DNA of 64,000 nt from Flavobacterium sp. J27 (GCF_004303025.1 NZ_PJQW01000016.1:2413-66412); one strand, 5' to 3'. Positions 1 through 9,287 are shown, counted from the stretch's first letter. The notes: generated by a model from the sequence alone, not told the origin. Made by a program: numbers and translations.

Positions 1-570
1 GAAAATGAACATAGAGAAAATTTTTCATTGACCAATACACATGTTGGTATACAAAAAACATTTCCTGGAGTACATTCCGATATTGGAGGAAGTTATAATG
101 ATGGTGTTGAAGTAATTAAAGAGATAGAAACTTCGTGGGGGTCTAGAAAAAAATTAGACCCATTAATCGATCGACTGGTAGCTGAAGGCTGGTATCATAG
201 AGAACAACTTGAAATTACAGGTGGAAATTTATATTGGGCTTTACAAGGAACAAGAGATTTAAAAAAATCGTATAGTTATATTCCACTTCATTTTATGGGA
301 GAAAGTAGTAAAAATAAACAAGTAAATATTAATACAGGAAAGCTGGAAAGTTTTTATGACATTTCAAGTGATGCATTGCTAGAAAGAGTGAAAACAAAAT
401 TAAGAGACTATGTTTTTGGCTCTGGAAAGCAATATTTACTCAATAACGAATTAACTCCAGAAGAAAAGAGCGATTTATTGTTGTTGAGGAATAAATATTT
501 ACATTGGTCCGCTAGAAGAGAAGGTATAGGAATGGATCCAAATAGCGATAGAAAAAGAGTCTATTATTAA
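1..570 (+). CDS. Tle1-like (DUF2235) T6SS phospholipase effector, C-terminal part
   Basis: The reading frame is open to the first base, so the gene starts outside the window; the first in-frame start-like codon (TTG at 28) is not a credible start. The visible part begins with an N-E-H-R-x-x-F stretch, then FPGVHSDIGGSY near position 60. Both resemble the conserved core of DUF2235/Tle1 alpha/beta hydrolases, in which the GVHSD[VI]GG segment belongs to the catalytic region. The nucleophile GxSxG must lie upstream. Tle1 enzymes are phospholipases injected by type VI secretion. The downstream PAAR-like gene and the nearby T6SS core fit that role. It could also be a non-secreted DUF2235 hydrolase, but context makes an effector likelier. 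Confidence 0.75.
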   Translation, partial: ENEHRENFSLTNTHVGIQKTFPGVHSDIGGSYNDGVEVIKEIETSWGSRKKLDPLIDRLVAEGWYHREQLEITGGNLYWALQGTRDLKKSYSYIPLHFMGESSKNKQVNINTGKLESFYDISSDALLERVKTKLRDYVFGSGKQYLLNNELTPEEKSDLLLLRNKYLHWSARREGIGMDPNSDRKRVYY

Positions 571-587
571 AAATTAGTCCATAGACA

Positions 588-1643
588 TTGAAACCAAGAT
601 TTAAAAAGTATACAATAAAAAAGGCAGATACTTTAGAAAGTATCTCAAAAAAACTAGGAAAAAGTATTCATGAGATAAAAAACTTTCATAATGTTTTTAG
701 TAGTCCAGATGATTACATTGGTGTTGATTTACCCAAAACATTAAAAGAATTATTTATTTATCCTGAATTTCATGAAGAGGAATTAATTCGCATACCCAAG
801 GTTACTTTCGATGCTGCTTATAAAATCGAAATAAAACCTTTTCAAGAGAAACTGCTTTATGGAGTAGAATACATCATTAAAAATGGAGTTGAAGAGCATA
901 GTATAAAGTTTGAAATTTGTATATCGTGTAAAGAACGAACCGTTGAGAATGACTTTGTTTTTACCATTGATAGAACAACAAATACTTTTATAAATGAAGA
1001 AGAAGTAAATACTATTGCTGATGAATTAGCGGTAAAAACAAGCAGTGTTTTATATCCATTGGAAGTAATAGTATCTAAAGATGGTGAATGGACAGGAATT
1101 GCTAATTATGAAGACATTTATAAAAGATGGGAAAGTATAAAAGAAAATATTCTGAAAGAATATGGTGGAGAATGGGTTGAGAAATATTTATCTTTAAATG
1201 AGAGTGTGCTAGAAAGTGAGAGTAATGTTGTAACAAGCTTAAAAAAAGATTGGTTTTTAAAAAGCTATTTTAATACCATTTATGTTTATTATTCTCATAA
1301 ATTTAGATTTATTACAAATGCTGATTTTCCAATTTTACCAAACTGTAAACCAGTGCGGTATGAAATAGAACAAAAAATTAATGAATTTATAGAACAAAAT
1401 AATTTAATTAGAATAGAACAAAATGGCGAACTAAAAGAAGAGCGATCTAAAAGTGATTTACAAAATGAATTAAATGTTCCTTATTATGGGGTTTTGTACC
1501 CTAATCAAAATATGGCGAAAGGAACCTATCGTTCGGTTTATTTTTTAAATGCAACTTCAAAGTGGATTGAATCTTTGTTTTTAGAATGTTCTATTGAATT
1601 AGAGTTAGAAAAGAAGATACAAATAGTGGTGTCTCTCTTGTAA
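588..1643 (+). CDS. LysM-domain protein of the T6SS effector module
   Basis: A 351-residue protein with no signal peptide. Residues about 6-38 look like a LysM repeat (YTIKKADTLESISKKLGKS...). The rest matches no family I recognise. The start is the TTG at 588: an in-frame stop lies six bases upstream and no ATG is near. The gene lies 17 bp after the lipase-like gene and 67 bp before the DUF4280 spike gene. Small LysM proteins sit in phage baseplates and beside VgrG/PAAR genes, where they may act as adaptors. A role loading the effector onto the spike is inference from position and the LysM only. Confidence 0.6.
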   Translation: MKPRFKKYTIKKADTLESISKKLGKSIHEIKNFHNVFSSPDDYIGVDLPKTLKELFIYPEFHEEELIRIPKVTFDAAYKIEIKPFQEKLLYGVEYIIKNGVEEHSIKFEICISCKERTVENDFVFTIDRTTNTFINEEEVNTIADELAVKTSSVLYPLEVIVSKDGEWTGIANYEDIYKRWESIKENILKEYGGEWVEKYLSLNESVLESESNVVTSLKKDWFLKSYFNTIYVYYSHKFRFITNADFPILPNCKPVRYEIEQKINEFIEQNNLIRIEQNGELKEERSKSDLQNELNVPYYGVLYPNQNMAKGTYRSVYFLNATSKWIESLFLECSIELELEKKIQIVVSLL

Positions 1644-1710
1644 AAAAAATTAGTTGCTTCACAACACCTAATTTTAAATTTTAATGTGACAACAAAAACA
1701 AACAAAAAAC

Positions 1711-2211
1711 ATGAGCGAAAAGCATATTGTAGTGCAAGGAGCTGAATGCCAATGTAAGTTTAGTGTAGAACCTAAAATAGATAAATTAAAGGTACTAACA
1801 CAAACAAAAGATTATGCTAATGACAAACAAGCATCAAAAAAGCTTATTGCAACAGATAAGGAAATTGGCCAAACTTTAGAAAAAAACACTTTTGGTAAAT
1901 GTAAATTGCAACCTACTAGTAGCGATTTCTTGCCCTGTCAAGCTGTTATAACGAAATGGAGTGGTTTTTACGAAGAAGTAGTATTATCCAATCAAGGTAA
2001 AATACTCTTAGAAGATAGTAAAGCAACTTGTCCAATTGGCGGACCAGATTGTATTTCTATTACCAATCACGGGCAAAAATCGGAAGGTTCATCTCAAAAT
2101 GCTCAAAACGCAAATGAAGATGTTCACAGTCAGTTAAATCCAATGGTGAACATCAAAACGATGAATGATGAACCTTTAAAACATGAAAATGTTGAATCCA
2201 ATTCTATGTAA
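1711..2211 (+). CDS. DUF4280 PAAR-like T6SS spike protein
   Basis: A 166-residue protein opening with MSEKHIVVQGAECQCKF, the typical start of DUF4280 proteins. It has spaced cysteines (CQC, GKC, PCQA, TCPIGGPDC) as in that family. DUF4280 is PAAR-like: it caps the VgrG trimer and often carries an effector by fusion or adjacency. The PAAR-like fold ends near residue 120. The last 45 residues are hydrophilic, rich in N, Q and S, and probably flexible. The next gene starts 2 bp after the stop, so the two are almost certainly co-translated, and the 932-residue product is the likely cargo. No VgrG is in the window; it would be expected upstream. Confidence 0.8.
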   Translation: MSEKHIVVQGAECQCKFSVEPKIDKLKVLTQTKDYANDKQASKKLIATDKEIGQTLEKNTFGKCKLQPTSSDFLPCQAVITKWSGFYEEVVLSNQGKILLEDSKATCPIGGPDCISITNHGQKSEGSSQNAQNANEDVHSQLNPMVNIKTMNDEPLKHENVESNSM

Positions 2212-2213
2212 GT

Positions 2214-5012
2214 ATGGCTAGAGGAGTTAAAAAAATAAAGTGGACAGGAAAAGGAAAAGTATTTCAAAAAAAATCGGATTACTCTTCTAGAATGGTTATT
2301 CCACCCAATGAATTTGTTTGGTTTACAATAAGCGAATGGTTGTCAGGAACCACACCTGAAGATCAAAAAAAGGATATTACTTGGATTTTTCAAGAACAGA
2401 ATAGAAAAATAATTATTTGGAAAAAAGTTATTCCATCTAATAAGATTTATGCAATAAAGTTACCAAAGAAACTCTGCGGTTCTTATAGTTATTATTTAGA
2501 AGCCAGTTTATCTGGAAATACAGATCCCAATCCAACAGGCTTGTATATCAATGGTTTTTGTGATAAAAGAATTATTTCCAGTAAATGGGCTACTACAAAT
2601 GGAGGTCAAGATGTACGCAAATCGTATCAATTTTCTTATGGTAATATTATTCATTTAAATCTATCAACAGAAGGTCTCAATGGAGATAGATTAATTGTAG
2701 AAATATATAATATTCAAAAACTTAGAAGTGATAAATTAATTTTTACGTTTACGAATGTTAAAGTAAGAGATGGAGAGGTAAATCTTGAAATTAAAAATAC
2801 CTCTACATGGCAAGGTTTAGTCAATAATATTCAAGATGAAGAAAAGTTTTATATAAAAGTTAAAGATCAAGCGACAGGTAAATATATAGTTGATACTAAT
2901 AATGATGAAGAACATGCTCGTTTTTTACGTATAAAAAATAAGCTAGTAGCAAATAATCCTCAACCACCACAAAACAATACAGCTGCAAAAACAGGCACAC
3001 CTAGTCCAAAAAAAGAGAGATACGATCTTTGTAAATTTGAAACGATTTCCATTACAGAAACCCAAAAAAAAGATGGGAAAATGGAAAAAACAACTACTCT
3101 AGTTTTTGATAATGGTAAGGGATTAAAAGACGTTGCAAATCCTCAAAAAGAGGTAACCAAGACTATTTTTTTTGGGTTTGATAGTGATGTCATCACCAAA
3201 GAAGGAAATGAAAAATTAAATAATACCTTAAATTTTCTTCTTGAGCATGAACATTCGACAATAACAATTGATGGTTATGCTTGTGTAATTGGTAAAATGG
3301 AGTATAATCAATCACTTTCACAAAAAAGGAGTGATGCGGTAAAAAAATTCTTTATAGATGGGAAATTAGATCCTCGGAGAATTATTTCAACTGGTAAAGG
3401 AGAAATTAATGCTACAGACAATAAAGAAGGAGCAGATAATTTAAAATACAAAGACGAAAAAAAGTATGCAGAAGCTAGAAGAGTTGATATTTCGTTTAAA
3501 TATTTCAGTCACACTGCGGCTACAATAATCTACGAAACAATCGTGCCTAGCCATGATAAAGATATTTTGTTTGATATTACAGCTTTTCAAACGGATGCTT
3601 GTTTTAGAGATAAGGATAAACATAAAAAAGAAGTTAAGGTCACTTCTTCAGAATATAAGACACCTTTAGTTAAAAGCGGAAGCTCGGTTACTATACCTGT
3701 ACATTCTGCTTTATCAACATGGAATGTAGCACCTTTGCAATATATATGGCCAAAATGGAATTTAGTTAAAGGAGCTTCTGGAAACGGTATAGATGCAGCT
3801 GAAAACTATAATGTTTTTATACATTCTTGTCGTTATTTTTCTGAATATAATAATGCTACAATTTTGATTAAAGCTTATCCTGATATTAAATGGAAGCTAA
3901 ATTTCTTTTTGAATCTTACTAATGATTTAAGTGTTAAATGGATGAATATGGACCCTTATGAACACAAAAAATTGCAAGAAAGATCGGGGAAAATTGGTGC
4001 AGAAAAAAGATGGAAGCAAAAAGATGCTTCGTTAGGTTTTAGTTTAAAAGCGAAATGGGATGAAGATAAACAAGAGCAAGAGTTTAAATATGAATACGAG
4101 GCAAAGTTTAAAAAAATATATGACTTATTTGCATCAATTGGTGCTTTGTCTGATGGAATAACAAATAAAACAAAAGGTAAAGCTAGGTCAATTTCTCCAA
4201 AAGGAATACCTGTAAGTTTTGCTGTTAAACCACCTAATTTATCATTAACAGGAGATTGGTTTTTAAGTCATCCAAAAGATAATAATAAAATTGTAGGTAC
4301 AGATGTTGCAATTGGCTTAAATGCAAATCCTTTAATTGGTTTAGAAATAACAATAGATTTATTAGGAGCATTAATTTTTACTGCTGCTGGTACTATTTCT
4401 GGAGGAACTGCCTCTGTTCCTGTACTTAGATTTTATGAGCAAATTCAATCACAATTAAAAGAGGGCTGGGAAGTTGGTGATGTAGATAAAGGGAATGGAG
4501 CAAAAGCAAGTGTTGATATTTATATGGATTTAATTATATCGAATATAATTACCATAGGAACTGAATTTAAATTCAATACTGCTGGAAAAGCTAAAGATTC
4601 AAAATTTAAAATTGAAGCTAAAAATAAGCTAAAAGTCGAATTAAAAATTGGAGTAAAAATTAAAGGAGAAGCTGTAGTTGCGATAGTGAAAGCTGAAGTT
4701 TATTTTGAAGCTTCTGCCAGTGCTGATGCCTCCGTTACTTTTGGACATGGAATAAATTATGATGATAAAGGATTATATTATAGACCAGAATTAGGGTTTG
4801 ATGGATTAAATGCAGAATATGTAGTATATATAAGTGCCTCTTTAGCATTAAAAATTAAAAAATCAAATCATGAAACACAAATAAATAGAGAAGGTAAACA
4901 TAAATTTCTAGAAGGAAATTTTAAGAATATTATACCCCCTTTTGATGTGATTAAAGAATTAGAAACATTATTTAATATGGATGCAAATATCCCACTAATA
5001 AAAAATGATTAA
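2214..5012 (+). CDS. Large OmpA-domain protein, candidate T6SS effector
   Basis: A 932-residue protein with no signal peptide. Residues 1-250 look beta-rich and match no family I know. A Pro/Asn/Lys linker follows (about 245-270). Residues about 316-428 are an OmpA C-terminal-like domain: IFFGFDSDVITKEGNEKL at its start, then KRSDAVKKFF, and an ARRVDISF-like end. This fold normally binds peptidoglycan. The 500-residue C-terminal region is full of alternating hydrophobic/charged strands and has one Ala/Gly-rich hydrophobic stretch near residue 710. The gene directly follows the PAAR-like gene and precedes lipoproteins. That arrangement suggests a secreted cargo that reaches the prey periplasm, but no catalytic motif is visible and the activity is unknown. 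Confidence 0.6.
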   Translation: MARGVKKIKWTGKGKVFQKKSDYSSRMVIPPNEFVWFTISEWLSGTTPEDQKKDITWIFQEQNRKIIIWKKVIPSNKIYAIKLPKKLCGSYSYYLEASLSGNTDPNPTGLYINGFCDKRIISSKWATTNGGQDVRKSYQFSYGNIIHLNLSTEGLNGDRLIVEIYNIQKLRSDKLIFTFTNVKVRDGEVNLEIKNTSTWQGLVNNIQDEEKFYIKVKDQATGKYIVDTNNDEEHARFLRIKNKLVANNPQPPQNNTAAKTGTPSPKKERYDLCKFETISITETQKKDGKMEKTTTLVFDNGKGLKDVANPQKEVTKTIFFGFDSDVITKEGNEKLNNTLNFLLEHEHSTITIDGYACVIGKMEYNQSLSQKRSDAVKKFFIDGKLDPRRIISTGKGEINATDNKEGADNLKYKDEKKYAEARRVDISFKYFSHTAATIIYETIVPSHDKDILFDITAFQTDACFRDKDKHKKEVKVTSSEYKTPLVKSGSSVTIPVHSALSTWNVAPLQYIWPKWNLVKGASGNGIDAAENYNVFIHSCRYFSEYNNATILIKAYPDIKWKLNFFLNLTNDLSVKWMNMDPYEHKKLQERSGKIGAEKRWKQKDASLGFSLKAKWDEDKQEQEFKYEYEAKFKKIYDLFASIGALSDGITNKTKGKARSISPKGIPVSFAVKPPNLSLTGDWFLSHPKDNNKIVGTDVAIGLNANPLIGLEITIDLLGALIFTAAGTISGGTASVPVLRFYEQIQSQLKEGWEVGDVDKGNGAKASVDIYMDLIISNIITIGTEFKFNTAGKAKDSKFKIEAKNKLKVELKIGVKIKGEAVVAIVKAEVYFEASASADASVTFGHGINYDDKGLYYRPELGFDGLNAEYVVYISASLALKIKKSNHETQINREGKHKFLEGNFKNIIPPFDVIKELETLFNMDANIPLIKND

Positions 5013-5619
5013 AAAAATGAAAAAAAATGTTATAATAATAATTTCAATAATTATGATTTCTTGTAAAGGTCAGACTGATTTAGAACTTTTAAAGTTTGAT
5101 GAAAAATTATCAGAAAAAACTACTGTTATTCAAGAATCAAATAAAGCAGTTGATGGTATTTATGGATTTATGAGTTTTGAAACATCAAAATTGAATGATT
5201 ATAGATTTGGAGATGTTTCTTTTACTGAATATCAAGTGCCAAATGCGTATTCTTATGCTAAAAGTAATATATATTTCTATGTTGAAAATTATGAAAGTAA
5301 AAAATATTTAGGATTTTCACTTTATCTTGCCAAAAATGATGAAGGAGACAAACTAATTGATTATTTAAAACGAAAGTATGGTGCCCCTGAATCAAGAAAT
5401 GCTATGAATGAAGATGAAAGTGCTTTTTTTTGGGATTTAAAATCTGATAACGCATGGGTGTTTTTAACAAAAAGAATAGAGAAGACTAAAGATAACGCTA
5501 AGTTTAATTTTACAAATTTAGTGATTGTAAAACAAGGTACAAGAGTAGAAAACTCTAAAGATGAAAATGTATTTACTATTCTTGAAAGATTTAATTTAGC
5601 TTACCCTAAAGAAGAATAG
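5005..5619 (+). CDS. Small lipoprotein, possible immunity protein (paralogue A)
   Basis: A 204-residue protein with a short hydrophobic leader ending in a lipobox-like ISC (Cys about residue 20), so it is probably an envelope lipoprotein. The start overlaps the 3' end of the OmpA-domain gene by 8 bp, indicating tight translational coupling. A second ATG at 5017 is also possible. The mature part resembles the product of 6645-7253 in the order of its motifs: an [RK]FxxGxVxFT segment, a K-x-x-G-x-x-L segment, YGAPES versus NGEPKN, then a W-x-L-K core. Coupling to a likely effector and periplasmic placement suggest an immunity protein. That function is inferred. Confidence 0.6.
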   Translation: MIKKMKKNVIIIISIIMISCKGQTDLELLKFDEKLSEKTTVIQESNKAVDGIYGFMSFETSKLNDYRFGDVSFTEYQVPNAYSYAKSNIYFYVENYESKKYLGFSLYLAKNDEGDKLIDYLKRKYGAPESRNAMNEDESAFFWDLKSDNAWVFLTKRIEKTKDNAKFNFTNLVIVKQGTRVENSKDENVFTILERFNLAYPKEE

Positions 5620-6531
5620 ATGAAGTACTTTTATTTGTACATAGTAATTATTTTAATTTCCTCTTGTAATAAAAAGGGATATAATCATACAGAAAACAAA
5701 AAGTTGATCGATTCTATTGTACTATCAGAAAAAAAAGTAAACGATAATAACGATATGAAGCAAATATATTACGAATTAGATTGTAGCGCCTTAATGTGCA
5801 ATTTCCAGATAAAAATTAATGATGTTGAAGTTTTTTCCTTAAATGTGGATGGACAAGCAACTATGGATATCCCAATAAATCAAGGAATATTAGGAAGTGG
5901 AATACAAGAAATAGAAATTAGAGTTACTCCACTAGAAGGTATGAAAGAACTAAATAATGAGGCTTACGTAAGGTATAGAGTAAATGAATTTGATGTGAGT
6001 TCAGGTGATTTTAAATTTATTAAACAATTTGAAAATTTTCAGACTTTACCTGTTCAAAAAGATATTCCGTTTTTAGTTCATAAAAGTAAATTTGAGGCGA
6101 ATGTTGATTATAAAATTGATGCTTGGCAAAACGGACAAAATCTTAAAGAAGCAAATTTTGATGATTTAAAGAAAAAATTAATGTTTGCTTATAACGAAAT
6201 GGTGAATGAGATAAACAAAGGAGATTATGAAAAATTTATAAAAAGAATAGCTACACGCGAAAATAATTTTGCGACAATGATGTATTTAAATGAACAGGAA
6301 AGAAACAATAGGGTAAAGAAACTTCTTTATAATTTTTCTAATGGGTTTAAAGCTGTTGCTATTGATGATACTGTTATAGTTGAATTTTCTGGTTATGGCA
6401 AATTAGCTTCTTTAAAAAGAATGAATGGAATGTCAGCATTATATTTAGTAAATGCAGAAACAGAAGAAGAATTAGTATTACCCATTACTTTTTATATGCC
6501 AAAGGGTAAAACAGAATTTGGAGTCATTTAA
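5620..6531 (+). CDS. Lipoprotein of the effector module, function unknown
   Basis: A 303-residue protein that starts on the base after the previous stop. It has a hydrophobic leader and a lipobox-like ISSC (Cys about 16). Residues 45-130 look like a small beta domain; a helical charged region follows (about 165-230) and a beta-rich end. I do not recognise a family. Its place between two related lipoproteins, in the same operon as a PAAR-like protein and its cargo, suggests another immunity or accessory envelope protein. No catalytic motif was seen. Confidence 0.55.
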   Translation: MKYFYLYIVIILISSCNKKGYNHTENKKLIDSIVLSEKKVNDNNDMKQIYYELDCSALMCNFQIKINDVEVFSLNVDGQATMDIPINQGILGSGIQEIEIRVTPLEGMKELNNEAYVRYRVNEFDVSSGDFKFIKQFENFQTLPVQKDIPFLVHKSKFEANVDYKIDAWQNGQNLKEANFDDLKKKLMFAYNEMVNEINKGDYEKFIKRIATRENNFATMMYLNEQERNNRVKKLLYNFSNGFKAVAIDDTVIVEFSGYGKLASLKRMNGMSALYLVNAETEEELVLPITFYMPKGKTEFGVI

Positions 6532-6533
6532 TA

Positions 6534-6556
6534 TATCTATTAACGATTAATAGATA
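6534..6556. repeat. AT-rich 10-bp inverted repeat after a lipoprotein gene
   Basis: TATCTATTAA and TTAATAGATA are exact reverse complements around a 3-base loop, starting 3 bp after the stop codon at 6531. There is no clean T-run, so it is at best a weak terminator or an mRNA 3'-end hairpin. Confidence 0.4.
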
Positions 6557-6644
6557 GATATTTATATGATTTTCTCATTTTACCTGACTTTTTTATAATA
6601 GTGTTTTTGTAACCAATCGAATTAATGTTTTTGAATAAAAAATA

Positions 6645-7253
6645 ATGAATAAATTATTAGTTGTACTTATACTTAGCTTTATAGGAAATTCATGTAATAA
6701 TACGCATGATAAAATTTCAATTGATAAAATTGATTTGAATGAAAGTAAAGAATTTTTCTTTGGAGATGCCAATTTAATGTATGAAGCAAATGAAATAAAT
6801 ACGACACTCAATTTGACTTATACAAAGGAAGTAAATAGATTCAAATATGGGAGAGTTGAATTTACTAATTCGAAATCCAATAGTATGGCTTGGAGTAAAA
6901 TTGGAGTTTTAACAGAATCAATTAATAATGATAAGCTTGTAGGAGTGGTTCTTTCTATTGAAGATAGTAATGAAAGTATAGCAATTTTAAAAGAATTGAA
7001 AAAGATAAATGGCGAGCCAAAAAATCTAAAACCTGTACCTACAGAAAACAACGAAGGTCAATTATTAGGATATGCTGCGTATGTTTGGTCTCTAAAAAAT
7101 AATTTATCAATTGTTTTATCTCAATCTTATGAATACACAAATGGTAAAAGAGTAATTGCTTCGCTTATATATATCGTTTCAAATAAAACTAGAACTGGAA
7201 AATTGTATAATAACGAGTTAGTTGTAAATAGATTATTAAGAACCTATATTTAA
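6645..7253 (+). CDS. Small lipoprotein, possible immunity protein (paralogue B)
   Basis: A 202-residue protein with a hydrophobic leader and a lipobox-like NSC (Cys about 17). It shares a run of motifs with the 5005-5619 product: RFKYGRVEFT, KLVGVVLSI, KKINGEPKN, YVWSLKNN. This suggests an old duplication with strong divergence. It is separated from the preceding gene by 113 bp with an AT-rich hairpin, so it may have its own promoter. Arrays of diverged lipoprotein paralogues beside an effector are typical of immunity-gene accumulation, but no function can be read from the sequence. Confidence 0.55.
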   Translation: MNKLLVVLILSFIGNSCNNTHDKISIDKIDLNESKEFFFGDANLMYEANEINTTLNLTYTKEVNRFKYGRVEFTNSKSNSMAWSKIGVLTESINNDKLVGVVLSIEDSNESIAILKELKKINGEPKNLKPVPTENNEGQLLGYAAYVWSLKNNLSIVLSQSYEYTNGKRVIASLIYIVSNKTRTGKLYNNELVVNRLLRTYI

Positions 7254-7349
7254 TAGTGTTTTTAAAAATTGAATAGAGTATTTATTTTGAGGTAAATTAC
7301 TCTTTTGTAATGAGATAAAAAACATGAAAACAAACAAATAGATATACTT

Positions 7350-8132
7350 ATGGTTTTTGAAATTGTAGAAGAAGTCTCAATCCTAATGAATGGATTCCAA
7401 AAAGAAAGTAAAACAAGATTTAATATCGATTTTTCATTGTACAATAAGACTGATGATGAACGAATTTATATCATTAATAAAGAAAGAATACATACACTAC
7501 CTATTCAAGAAAATGCTTTTTTAAAAGTTGTTGATGAATTAGAAGCTTTAAATTACCCAATAAAGATTAAAACAGATTATAAAGGTCAATTTTTGGAAAT
7601 TGAAGATCATGAAAACTGGCTTTTAGAATGGAATCAAAAAGCTGAAAAATTGTTAATTGATAGTTCTGACTTCGACAAAGCTAGAGAAGTTAAAGAATAT
7701 TATTATGATTTAATTAAAGATCAAGAAACCTTTACTAAAATAAAATTTAAAGAGCCTTATTGGAATTTATTTTTCTTTAATCCTCCTATTGATAATGTTA
7801 ATTTACCAGACATAGGTACTATTTTAAATTGGAATATTAAAGCCATGGGCGTTATTCCATGTGTAGGGCGAACCACTATTTTAAATCCTGGCGCAAGAGA
7901 CATGATTATTTCTTTCGATTCGTACCAACGATTATCTCACAATATCATAGAAATATTAAAATCAAAAATTAAAAGAGAAATTAAATGGGACGATCAAACA
8001 GTAAAACTACACACAGAATCGCATTTTGATAATGTAGAGAAGAAAGTGAAGAAAAAATCTGCCTATTTTCAATTTCTTATCAAAGAAGAAATTAAATATA
8101 CTGAATCGGTTACTATCGTAATGAAAAAATAA
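7350..8132 (+). CDS. Hypothetical cytoplasmic protein at the end of the effector module
   Basis: A 260-residue protein with no signal peptide or membrane segment and many charged residues. I do not recognise a family. The stretch WNLFFFNPPIDNVNLPDIGTILNW and a later KAMGVIPCVGRTTILNPGARD look like a folded core rather than low-complexity sequence. The start is the ATG at 7350. The gene lies 96 bp after the lipoprotein gene on the same strand and ends the + strand block before the pectate lyase. It may belong to the T6SS accessory set, but that rests on position only. Confidence 0.5.
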   Translation: MVFEIVEEVSILMNGFQKESKTRFNIDFSLYNKTDDERIYIINKERIHTLPIQENAFLKVVDELEALNYPIKIKTDYKGQFLEIEDHENWLLEWNQKAEKLLIDSSDFDKAREVKEYYYDLIKDQETFTKIKFKEPYWNLFFFNPPIDNVNLPDIGTILNWNIKAMGVIPCVGRTTILNPGARDMIISFDSYQRLSHNIIEILKSKIKREIKWDDQTVKLHTESHFDNVEKKVKKKSAYFQFLIKEEIKYTESVTIVMKK

Positions 8133-8202
8133 AAAAAGCATTTCTTTTTTATTGATTTCATTTTTTTAAACATATTTTATTATGGAATCCTTTTTTTTCT
8201 TA

Positions 8203-8224
8203 TTTTCGTAATCGATTACGAAAA
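8203..8224. promoter_or_regulatory. 22-bp perfect palindrome, LacI-type operator candidate
   Basis: The half-site TTTTCGTAAT is followed directly by CG and then by its exact reverse complement. Even-length palindromes with a central CG and a TAATCGATTA core are typical LacI-family operators. It lies about 176 bp upstream of the pectate lyase start, with no other gene between. A sugar- or oligogalacturonate-sensing repressor is plausible; none is encoded in the window. Confidence 0.5.
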
Positions 8225-8353
8225 AATGTATTTTTTAAAATTCTAGATTTGAAAATTTTACTTCCGCTTTAACTACATCGATTTTGAGTTATAAAAACGT
8301 TAGTTATTAGTCTATTGGAAAGAAAGACTACAGATAAAATGTTTTTTACAATA

Positions 8354-8372
8354 AATAATCAAAGTGATTATT
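8354..8372. promoter_or_regulatory. 8-bp inverted repeat just upstream of the pectate lyase
   Basis: AATAATCA and TGATTATT form a perfect inverted repeat around 3 bases, ending 27 bp before the ATG at 8400. It could be a second regulator site or a hairpin in the 5' leader. AT-rich composition makes chance occurrence possible. Confidence 0.3.
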
Positions 8373-8399
8373 AAATAAATAAACAAAAACTTTTTTATT

Positions 8400-9287
8400 A
8401 TGAAAAACCAACTTAAATGTATCTTGTTTTGCGGATTATTGGTATTTTTTTCTTGTGATACCGACGATACTATTGCAACTGATGTAGCTACAAAGCAACA
8501 AAAAGAAACAGTGTCTAATGTTGCAAAATCTACTACGGTTACCAGTGAATCTGCACTACGTTCTGCAGTTTCTACTGCAAATCCAGGCGATATTATTACG
8601 ATTAGTGGTACAATCAATTTGACTCGTACCTTAGAATTAGCAAGAAGCGGAACGTCTAGTTCAAAAATTAATATTACTGGTGGTGTGTTAAATTGTGCAA
8701 ATCAACCTTCTGGTAGTTGGGGTGTAAAAGTAAACGGAAGTTATTGGAATATTACTAATATGACTATAAGAAATGCTCCAGATTGTGGTTTGGTTTTGCA
8801 AAATGGAGGGTACAATTATGTATATAATGTAACAACTTCATACAACGGTGATTCGGGATTACAAGTATATAATGGAGCACATGATAATTATATCAGACAA
8901 TGCTATTCTAATGAAAATTACGATGTTGCCAATGGTGGTGAAAATGCAGATGGCTTTGCTTGTAAATTATCAGCAGGTAAAAATAATGTATTTGAAGGCT
9001 GTATTGCAAATCATAATTCCGACGATGGTTGGGATTTATATGGACAACCTTATACTGTTACGATAAGAAATTGTACCGCAAGTAATAACGGTTATGGTAC
9101 TAATGGAGATGGTAATGGTTTTAAATTAGGCAGTGCTGGACAATCGGTACCACATACCGTTACCAATAATACAGCAACAAATAATAAAGCTTGGGGATAT
9201 GATGGCAATGGAAATACAGGACATATTACCATTACAGGAAGTAGTGGCTCTGGTAATGTAAAAGGATTATTTACCAGAATTTATTAA
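8400..9287 (+). CDS. Secreted PL9-family pectate lyase (lipoprotein)
   Basis: A 295-residue right-handed parallel beta-helix protein with a lipobox-like FFSC (Cys about 19), so it is probably surface or periplasmic. It cleaves polygalacturonate by calcium-dependent beta-elimination if the family call holds. The calcium ligands of family PL9 (Asp209, 233, 234 and 237 in Dickeya Pel9A) appear here with the same spacing as D184, D208, D209 and D212, in NADGFACK and NSDDGWDLY. The catalytic lysine is likely K242 in GNGFKLG. The protein is shorter than the well-studied enzymes, about 250 residues after the leader. A candidate palindromic operator lies upstream and a terminator downstream. It stands alone, with no other pectin gene nearby. 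Confidence 0.88.
   Translation: MKNQLKCILFCGLLVFFSCDTDDTIATDVATKQQKETVSNVAKSTTVTSESALRSAVSTANPGDIITISGTINLTRTLELARSGTSSSKINITGGVLNCANQPSGSWGVKVNGSYWNITNMTIRNAPDCGLVLQNGGYNYVYNVTTSYNGDSGLQVYNGAHDNYIRQCYSNENYDVANGGENADGFACKLSAGKNNVFEGCIANHNSDDGWDLYGQPYTVTIRNCTASNNGYGTNGDGNGFKLGSAGQSVPHTVTNNTATNNKAWGYDGNGNTGHITITGSSGSGNVKGLFTRIY

Noticed and set aside
1..27. Window start as the beginning of the lipase-like gene at TTG 28
   Set aside because: The frame is open to base 1 and the residues before TTG continue the family motif, so the gene is truncated by the window.
3441..3623. 60-codon antisense ORF inside the OmpA-domain gene
   Set aside because: AT-rich shadow frame without a plausible product; the sense strand has a clear OmpA-like domain.
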